Under the pieces are notes generated by a model. The model was not told the DNA's origin and made no database searches. It saw nothing but the letters and a program-made list of their open reading frames with translations. Below, in pieces: positions 30,437-35,220 of a stretch of 35,220 nt of DNA. Numbering within the stretch: the first letter of the stretch is position 1; every line of letters begins with the position of its first letter. The stretch is from VAXT01 sp964591295 (GTDB lineage: Bacteria; Actinomycetota; Thermoleophilia; Gaiellales; Gaiellaceae). The stretch lies in the NCBI GenBank assembly GCA_964591295.1, contig CAZQAG010000019.1:1-35220 (forward strand), written 5' to 3'. Both the position numbers and the translations under genes were made by a program.

Positions 30437-31914
30437 CGCTCGCCTGCGCCCTCTATCTCGGGGCAGGGCTCTATGCGACATGGCCCGAGGTCAGGCACCT
30501 GAATACATCCTTCATGGCCGAGGGGAAGCCGGGTCACGGCGAGGCGGCGCCGGGCGACCACCTGCAGACCGGCTATCAGCTCTGGCTCGTCGGTCACCAA
30601 CTCGAGAACGGACGCGCGCCGTGGCGGGACCCGTACAGCTTCCAGCCGGTGGTGAAGCCACGCTGGAATCTCGCGGGCTGGCCGTTCGGGCTCGTCTACT
30701 GGCCGCTGCACCGCGCCTTCGGGACGGTCGCGGCCTGGAACATGTTCGTGCTGCTCGGCTTCCTCGGCGCCGGGGGGTTCGCCGCACTGTGGCTGCGCGA
30801 GCTCGGCGTGTGGGCCGGAGCGGCCCTCGTCGGAGGGCTCGCCTTCGCGCTCGCCCCCTACATGCAGGCGCAGGCGAGTGCGGGCCACCTGCTTGCGTGG
30901 ATGGCGATGCTGCTGCCACTGTCGCTATATGCGCTCGAGCGGGCGCGCCGACGATCCCGGTGGTGGCTTGCGCTTTCGGGCGTCGCCCTCGTCTCGATCC
31001 CGCTGTCGGGCCAGCTTCACCTCGCCCTCGGAGTGATCCCGTTCTACGGCCTCTACGCCCTCGTCCGCCTCCGCTGGGCCGCCCTGCTCGCGGTGCCTGC
31101 GCTCGCGGCGGGACTCTTCGCTTACGTCGCCGCAGTCAGAGGCACGACCGGCGCGAGCGGCCGTTCCTTCAGACAGGTCGAGTTCTACTCCGCGGATCTC
31201 TCCGATTTCCTGTCGCGAAACCAGGACTCCCTCGAAGGGATCGTCTACCTCGGCTGGACCGTCGTCCTTGCCGCTCTCGTCGGGCTCGGCATGCTCCTCG
31301 CACGCAGGCGGTGGGGGCTCTCCCTCGCGCTCGGCGTCGGAGCGCTCGTCCCCAGCCTCTTCGCGCTCGGGGCGAACCTCCCCGGCTACGAGGCCCTCTG
31401 GCGGCACATTCCCGGGCTCCGCCACACACGAGTGCCAGAGCGTTTGCTGCCGATCGCCTGTCTCGCGCTCGCCGCGCTCGTCGCGTTCGCCATCTCTCGC
31501 TGGCGCTGGCCCGGAGTGGCGGCGATGGTCGCGCTTCTCCTGGTCGTCGACCTGCGGCTCGGCGTCTTCCATGCGACGGCGGCCGACGAGCACAACCGCG
31601 CCTACGCGGCGTTGCGAGAAGAGCCGCCAGGGCGCCTCCTCGAGCTCCCCGTCTTCAGGCCCGGCCTCCAGGATGCGAGCGCCTACCTCTACTACAGGAC
31701 GCAGGCGCCACGCGAGGGCCCGGCCGGGTACACGACGACGGCTCCACCCGAGGCCGACAGAGTTTTGCGCGAGCTACGCGCCGACCCGTGTTCTCAGCTC
31801 GACGAACTCGGCATCGAGTACCTGGCCGTCCACCTCGAGCGGCGGAATCCCTGTGGCGGGCGGCTGCTGGCCCGCGACGGCCCGATCGCCGCCTACCGGG
31901 TCACATCCCCATAG
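30370..31914 (+). CDS. Polytopic membrane protein, GT-C/YfhO-like
   Basis: 514 residues with about ten to twelve hydrophobic segments up to residue 405, followed by a soluble C-terminal domain. A first loop with APGDHLQTGYQLWL resembles the acidic loop of GT-C glycosyltransferases and YfhO-type proteins, which use lipid-linked sugars at the membrane exterior. The sugar or acceptor is unknown. The ATG at 30370 is the only start before the first membrane segment. It overlaps the end of the peroxiredoxin by 67 bp in another frame, so the two are probably cotranscribed. Confidence 0.75.
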   Translation: MALRDRRRARLRRAARGRAGVVALACALYLGAGLYATWPEVRHLNTSFMAEGKPGHGEAAPGDHLQTGYQLWLVGHQLENGRAPWRDPYSFQPVVKPRWNLAGWPFGLVYWPLHRAFGTVAAWNMFVLLGFLGAGGFAALWLRELGVWAGAALVGGLAFALAPYMQAQASAGHLLAWMAMLLPLSLYALERARRRSRWWLALSGVALVSIPLSGQLHLALGVIPFYGLYALVRLRWAALLAVPALAAGLFAYVAAVRGTTGASGRSFRQVEFYSADLSDFLSRNQDSLEGIVYLGWTVVLAALVGLGMLLARRRWGLSLALGVGALVPSLFALGANLPGYEALWRHIPGLRHTRVPERLLPIACLALAALVAFAISRWRWPGVAAMVALLLVVDLRLGVFHATAADEHNRAYAALREEPPGRLLELPVFRPGLQDASAYLYYRTQAPREGPAGYTTTAPPEADRVLRELRADPCSQLDELGIEYLAVHLERRNPCGGRLLARDGPIAAYRVTSP

Positions 31915-32078
31915 CGTGGTGAGGACGTGCGTCTGAGCAGGGACTCTCCCCTGGCCAGCGCATTCGCGTCGTCACCGAGACAACACCGGCCCAGAGCTCT
32001 AGCGCCGAGCGCGTCGCGCGGCGTCGTCGATCACCTGGCCCGTCACGTTGCGGAGCGGTGCCGCCTCGCGGCCGCCTA

Positions 32079-32942
32079 CTACGTCGCCGCGTCGATCGCG
32101 GCGATCAGTCCGCGTACCTGCGCCGCCGCTTCCTCGCCTTCTGTGATCGGGAAGTCCTGCTCGACGGCGAGCCGCTCGTAGGCCTCGGGCCACGACGGAT
32201 AGACGACAACCTCGGGCGGCCAAGCGTGCTTGGCTCGAACCGTGAAGGTGTCGAGACAGGCCACTCGAACGTCCTCGAGGCCGCCGTCTGGGATCAGATC
32301 CTTGAGGAGCAGCAGGTCGATCAGGTCGTGGAAGCGAAGGTTCTCATCCCTGTCCTCAGGCGGGGGCTCGGTACAAGCGTGCAGCTTCTGCGCGATCTGG
32401 TAGCGGACCGTCAAACAGGGAATCTCCTTCGGACCGTCGAGGCCGAAGTCGTCGATGCCGATCGCGTGAACGTTGTCGACGTCCTCGAGCGAATCCCCCT
32501 CCGTCGGTGCGATCTCGAGTGGAACCGTTCCCCAGCGACGTCCGCGGTACGAGAGCTTGACGTCCACGCGCTGGGAGTTTGTCTCGCCGACCTTCTCGGC
32601 TTCCGATCGCTCGAAGGTGAAGTCGCCGAAACCGGCCTGGAGTGCCTCGTCGAGCCGGCCGAGCATCTCGTCCATCGACTCCCGGAAGACGGTGTCAAGG
32701 TCTTTGGTCGCCCGTGCTTCGAGTCCGAGGCGCAGCTCCATCGCCACGCCGCCCTTGAGGACGAACAGCGGCTGGTTCTCATCGTTGCGGAGGCGCTCAA
32801 GCGCAGCCAGCACAACCATGAACTGGATCCAGCGGCTGAGCCGCTTCGGCGCGATGCCGGTCTCGCGCGAGTGTGCGTCAACCACCTTCTGGATGACGTT
32901 CGTGTTGAACGGTGCCTTGCGCTTCGGCTTCTCTACAGACAC
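32079..32942 (-). CDS. AbiEii-type nucleotidyltransferase toxin
   Basis: 287 residues. The toxin of a type IV toxin-antitoxin/abortive infection system (AbiE). Nucleotidyltransferase motif I is LKGGVAMELRLG (about 62-73) followed by ATKDLD with D81 and D83. EIAP (143-146), QIAQKLHAC (182-190) and RFHDLIDLLLL (203-213) match the later family motifs. It probably acts as a nucleotidyltransferase on tRNA or another RNA target, as found for related toxins. GTG start, 9 bp behind the antitoxin gene, in one operon. Confidence 0.92.
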   Translation of the reverse strand: MSVEKPKRKAPFNTNVIQKVVDAHSRETGIAPKRLSRWIQFMVVLAALERLRNDENQPLFVLKGGVAMELRLGLEARATKDLDTVFRESMDEMLGRLDEALQAGFGDFTFERSEAEKVGETNSQRVDVKLSYRGRRWGTVPLEIAPTEGDSLEDVDNVHAIGIDDFGLDGPKEIPCLTVRYQIAQKLHACTEPPPEDRDENLRFHDLIDLLLLKDLIPDGGLEDVRVACLDTFTVRAKHAWPPEVVVYPSWPEAYERLAVEQDFPITEGEEAAAQVRGLIAAIDAAT

Positions 32943-32951
32943 GCCAGGATG

Positions 32952-33515
32952 CTAGGCGGTGACAAGGTCTCCGAGGCGGGCTTTCGCAACGCCGAGCTCC
33001 TCCGGCCGGAGCAGCCCACGCCGGCCGGCGCTATCGATCGCCTGGCCGATGAGCCGCTCTCCTAGGTGCCCTTCGATGCCATCGAGGATCGCGCGGAACG
33101 GGGTGACGATCGGGATCCCCTCGTAGAACGTCTTCTCTTCCTCGGCAAGATCACGCCGGTGGACGACGTAGAGCTTCGGGGTCTCCCGACGAGGGCGGAA
33201 GGCCTTCGGAACCGTGATGTGGATCCGCGCCGGGTTGACGTCACAGAGCTCGTGTAGATCGAGGGCAGTCTCATGGCTAAGGACGCCGCGGGTGCCGTGC
33301 GGCCACAGCGTCGCCTCCATATACGCGTCCAGAGGAGTCGCCGGGATCGCAGTCAGACGGTAGAGGCCGTGGCCGACCTTTTGCGCCGTCCCACGCCGCG
33401 TTAGGTCTTGAAGGCGCAGGGGGTTGATGCCGAGCGCCTTGGCGTCTTCGGCAGTGACGAAGCCGTTCTGAGCGTTGGCTACGTCGAGGAGTTGGGTGTA
33501 GATACGTCCGGGCAT
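32952..33515 (-). CDS. AbiEi-type antitoxin and autorepressor
   Basis: 187 residues from ATG 33515, giving the family-typical MPGRIYTQLLDVA start. The N-terminal winged helix (about 5-60, FVTAEDAKALGINPLRLQDLTRRG) binds DNA. The antitoxin domain shows GVLSHETALDLHELCDVNPARIHITVPKAFR and HRRDL...EGIPIVTPFRAILDGIEG. ATG 33542 would add nine residues but lies inside the proximal operator; no ribosome site marks either start. AbiEi proteins are known to repress their own promoter through inverted repeats; two such repeats lie upstream. Confidence 0.9.
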   Translation of the reverse strand: MPGRIYTQLLDVANAQNGFVTAEDAKALGINPLRLQDLTRRGTAQKVGHGLYRLTAIPATPLDAYMEATLWPHGTRGVLSHETALDLHELCDVNPARIHITVPKAFRPRRETPKLYVVHRRDLAEEEKTFYEGIPIVTPFRAILDGIEGHLGERLIGQAIDSAGRRGLLRPEELGVAKARLGDLVTA

Positions 33516-33526
33516 AGTGGTCAAAG

Positions 33527-33543
33527 TATGGCGTTTTGCCATA
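33527..33543 (-). promoter_or_regulatory. AbiE operator, proximal site
   Basis: TATGGC-GTTTT-GCCATA, 6-bp arms with a 5-base centre, plus outlying AAA/TTT pairs. It covers the alternative antitoxin start and ends 12 bp before ATG 33515. TAAACT on the minus strand at 33543-33548 could be a -10 element, so binding would block the promoter. Confidence 0.7.
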
Positions 33544-33586
33544 GTTTATCCCGCCTAAGGGTCGTCATGGGCGGGTTTGCTGGATG

Positions 33587-33609
33587 AACTATGGCATTTT
33601 GCCATAGTT
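33587..33609 (-). promoter_or_regulatory. AbiE operator, distal site
   Basis: AACTATGGC-ATTTT-GCCATAGTT, 9-bp arms with a 5-base centre. It shares the TATGGC/GCCATA core with the proximal site. Centre-to-centre distance is 63 bp, six helical turns, as expected for cooperative binding by a dimeric AbiEi. Confidence 0.7.
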
Positions 33610-33666
33610 TGTCCACGTCGTCAACTCCCACTGCCGCGGCCTGGTGGAGCTACACGCGCAAGCCAG

Positions 33667-33682
33667 CTGCGGCTTTTCCGCA
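33667..33682 (+). repeat. 16-bp repeat, left copy
   Basis: CTGCGGCTTTTCCGCA. The same 16 bases occur inverted at 34426-34441. Each can also fold on itself (GCGG/CCGC). The pair brackets the DUF5661 gene and the small membrane protein. The 210-bp spacer around this copy (33610-33822) otherwise holds no coding signal I can support. Confidence 0.5.
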
Positions 33683-33822
33683 ATCGTGTGGGCGACCATG
33701 AGCTGCTTCTATGCGCCCCCGGCGCTCAACCGTCCGCTGGCTGCATTGTCGGGACCGACCACCCCGTGGGACGGGGCGGCCACCGATTGGCGACTCTAAA
33801 CCGCTGAGACGCCGCCGCTCGG

Positions 33823-34086
33823 CTAGCGCTTCGCTTCCTCCTCCATGCGCTCGAGCCGCGTGTAGTAGTCGGGGAACTCGTTGAGGTGCGCCAGTGCGAT
33901 CTTGCCGGTCACGACAGGGTCGTCGCCGGTGACGTTCGTCGCTGAATCGTGAAGGCCATGCTCGAGCTCGACGTCCATCCCTCTGCGGAATTGCTCGACG
34001 TCGAACGGAGCAGCCGTCCAGTCGATACCGATCTGCTCGCCGATCCGGCGCGCCTCCTCGGCTGTGAAGCCCTCCCTTGCAGACAT
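33823..34086 (-). CDS. DUF5661 family protein
   Basis: 87 residues. FTAEEARRIGEQIGIDW, FDVEQFRRGMDVELEHGLHD, TNVTGDDPVVTGKIALAHLNEFPDYYTRL match DUF5661, a small helical family often seen in soil actinobacteria and archaea and of unknown function. GAGGAGG at -8 supports ATG 34086. It follows the 43-residue membrane protein on the same strand by 82 bp. Confidence 0.9.
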   Translation of the reverse strand: MSAREGFTAEEARRIGEQIGIDWTAAPFDVEQFRRGMDVELEHGLHDSATNVTGDDPVVTGKIALAHLNEFPDYYTRLERMEEEAKR

Positions 34087-34168
34087 CAGCCACCTCCTCT
34101 GCTGGATCGCGAGCGCCGATCGTCTCAGCTTGCGAAGGCCGTGCGCGTGATGCTCGGCGAAGGACGCC

Positions 34169-34300
34169 CTAGCTGGTCCGGGAGCGCCAACGCTCGCTCC
34201 ACGTCGCGAGGCCGGCCACCGCGAACAGAATCATCGTTACGACAACGGTCGCGCCGAGCCCGGCGACGAACCACGTCCAACCCTTCGAGAAGTCGAGCAT
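34169..34300 (-). CDS. 43-residue single-pass membrane protein
   Basis: Starts at ATG 34300 with a strong AAAGGAG 6-7 bases upstream. It encodes a short N-terminus (MLDFSKGWTW), one membrane helix (about 10-32, FVAGLGATVVVTMILFAVAGL) and a positively charged C-terminus (SERWRSRTS). The ribosome site and regular hydrophobic profile support it despite its size. Function unknown; it probably sits upstream of DUF5661 in one transcript. Confidence 0.7.
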   Translation of the reverse strand: MLDFSKGWTWFVAGLGATVVVTMILFAVAGLATWSERWRSRTS

Positions 34301-34425
34301 CTGAGGCTCCTTTTCCTTCGGCTACCAGCCGAGAAATGGCAGTCCCGTGTCGTGCGAGCATCGGTGTTTTCACGAGGGAAAGGCGCCGCGGGCCCCCGTC
34401 ATCCGTAAGCGCCCCGATTCCATCA

Positions 34426-34441
34426 TGCGGAAAAGCCGCAG
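34426..34441 (-). repeat. 16-bp repeat, right copy
   Basis: The reverse complement of the 16 bases at 33667-33682, without mismatch. It lies in the 218-bp spacer (34301-34518) between the small membrane protein and the next rightward gene, which shows no other coding signal. Confidence 0.5.
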
Positions 34442-34518
34442 TACGAGTCCGCCACGGCACCGATGCGTCTACCGACCGCTCGCGACAGAGTCCAGACAGA
34501 GACTAAAGGAGGCTGAGA

Positions 34519-34902
34519 ATGCAGGCGACAAAGACGACCGAGAACCGTAGCTGCTGGACGGACGGCTACTGGCTCGAGCACTGCGAGGAGTTCTCCGTCG
34601 AGTCTCCCGCGGGCAAGCTCGGCTACGTGGCGACCGTCGACCCGACGCACGAGGAGCTGGTCGTGATCGGCGACCACGCGGTAACGCGCGTGCCGTTCGG
34701 CCAGATCGACTTCATCGACGCGCTCGGGGAGCGGATCGTCCTGGACACAGGCGGGGCCGAAAATCGCACCCGGAGGTTGGTGTCGACGGCTCCCCGGGAG
34801 CCCGAGCAGCGCTCCGCTGGGCGTTCGAGGAGGCGAAGCTCCGCGTGGAGCGCGCAGGATGCCTACGCGGTCGGTGGCCGAGGCAGCCGGGAGAGACCGT
34901 GA
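34519..34902 (+). CDS. Short PRC-barrel-like domain protein with aberrant C-terminus
   Basis: 127 residues as it now reads. ATG 34519 has a strong AAAGGAGG at -8. Residues 1-77 form a plausible small beta domain, CWTDGYWLEHCEEFSVESPAGKLGYVATVD...ELVVIGDHAVTRVPFGQIDFIDALGERIVL, resembling PRC-barrel proteins. After that the frame is low-complexity, Arg/Ser-rich and runs through a universal stress protein remnant in another frame and then antisense to a transposase remnant. The original protein probably ended near residue 78; the extension arose by rearrangement. Confidence 0.65.
   Translation: MQATKTTENRSCWTDGYWLEHCEEFSVESPAGKLGYVATVDPTHEELVVIGDHAVTRVPFGQIDFIDALGERIVLDTGGAENRTRRLVSTAPREPEQRSAGRSRRRSSAWSAQDAYAVGGRGSRERP
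34761..34862 (+). pseudogene. Universal stress protein N-terminal remnant
   Basis: In the frame starting at 34761 the sequence reads KSHPEVGVDGSPGARAALRW followed by AFEEAKLRVERAG. VGVDGSPGARAALRWAFEEA is the classic opening strand and first helix of a UspA domain. There is no start codon in this frame and the match stops near 34860, where transposase sequence begins on the other strand. So it is a broken fragment. Confidence 0.6.
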
Positions 34903-35220
34903 CGGCGCAAGACCTTCCACACCGTCGAAGCAGGCCGGCCGAGCAGCCCCGCCACGATCACCGGTCCGGCATTGGCGTACGCGCGAGCCTCGAGAATCTC
35001 CGCTTCTGCCTCAGCCGACAACCGGCGCGGCTGCCGTTTCGGCACCGGCGGGCGATCGCGCCGCCCAACCGCCCTCTTGGTAGCGCCGCCACAACCTGTA
35101 GCCGATCGCGCAGCTGGCGCCGCCGAGGCCGGGAGATCGCCGTGGTCGATCGCACGGGCGGGTGCGCGCCGCGCGAGCGGCCGGCTCAGCGCGGGCGATC
35201 GGGTGGGACGCGCCGCTCAC
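34863..35220 (-). pseudogene. IS481-like transposase N-terminal remnant, frameshifted
   Basis: On the minus strand the part nearest the window end reads GGASCAIGYRLWRRYQEGG, like the first helix-turn-helix of IS481 transposases. From about 35045 a second frame continues KRQPRRLSAEAEAEILEARAYANAGPVIVAGLLG followed by RPASTVWKVLRRHGLSRL, the second HTH of the same family. The two frames need a frameshift near 35045-35055. A stop at 34863 ends it before the DDE catalytic domain, which is missing. It is therefore a decayed element fragment, extending beyond the window. Confidence 0.75.

Noticed and set aside
31915..32078. Gene between the membrane protein and AbiEii (plus-strand frame at 31927)
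   Set aside because: The frame is low-complexity, has no ribosome site and overlaps the 3' end of the AbiEii gene; I see nothing else in this 164-bp spacer.
33577..33807. 76-codon plus-strand frame upstream of DUF5661
   Set aside because: It starts in the distal AbiE operator region, has no ribosome site or recognisable motif, and looks like chance.
34423..34920. 165-codon minus-strand frame opposite the PRC-like gene
   Set aside because: Antisense to a gene with a strong ribosome site and a plausible fold; no motifs of its own.
1..35220. CRISPR array or prophage
   Set aside because: No regularly spaced identical repeats and no phage structural, integrase or lysis genes are present; the only defence-type locus is AbiE.

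Overview
The window is GC-rich, densely packed DNA, almost certainly from a high-GC actinobacterium. The gene content (type-2-like IleRS, DUF1800/DUF1501 pair, multi-GAF histidine kinase, many GTG/TTG starts) would fit a soil Thermoleophilia (Gaiellales/Solirubrobacterales) genome. That placement is inference; no rRNA is present to fix it.

Layout. 1-7 kb: a cut-off tRNA-Pro, an EamA transporter, a secreted CAP protein, a five-GAF histidine kinase with its receiver-only partner, and divergent ispH. 7-15.7 kb: a leftward ileS-tag-small ORF-DUF4173 run, trxA followed by a diverged copy of its own 3' end, a DUF2231/TenA-like pair, a diacylglycerol-kinase-like gene, a zinc-ribbon NUDIX hydrolase and a cNMP-binding protein. 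15.7-21.8 kb: a coupled secreted-protein operon (DUF1800-DUF1501-cupredoxin) and, on the other strand, a proline-rich membrane protein coupled to a deacetylase/glycosyltransferase fusion. 21.8-28.8 kb: a beta-lactamase-fold hydrolase without a normal start codon, a GCS2/YbdK ligase, a secreted beta-propeller, a sigma factor/membrane regulator/M74-M14 peptidase operon and a lipoprotein. 28.8-32 kb: a zinc-ribbon protein, two peroxiredoxin loci, a GYD protein and a polytopic membrane protein. 32-35.2 kb is accessory: an AbiE type IV toxin-antitoxin pair with two matched operators, DUF5661, a 43-residue membrane protein, a short stress-type domain gene, and decayed pieces of a universal stress protein and an IS481-type transposase.

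The most notable locus is the AhpE-like peroxiredoxin at 29975-30436. Its frame is open except for one TGA placed exactly at the peroxidatic cysteine (codon 45), followed at a suitable distance by a stem-loop resembling a bacterial SECIS. I read it as a candidate selenocysteine peroxiredoxin. An N-terminal fragment of a second copy lies 0.8 kb upstream and breaks off two codons before that site. No selA, selB, selC or selD is in the window, so the decoding machinery cannot be confirmed here.

Other structure worth noting: a second copy of the last 22 trxA codons that differs only at synonymous positions; a roughly 75-bp dispersed hairpin element in two places; several perfect palindromes between convergent genes; and four convergent pairs whose stop codons interlock within four bases.
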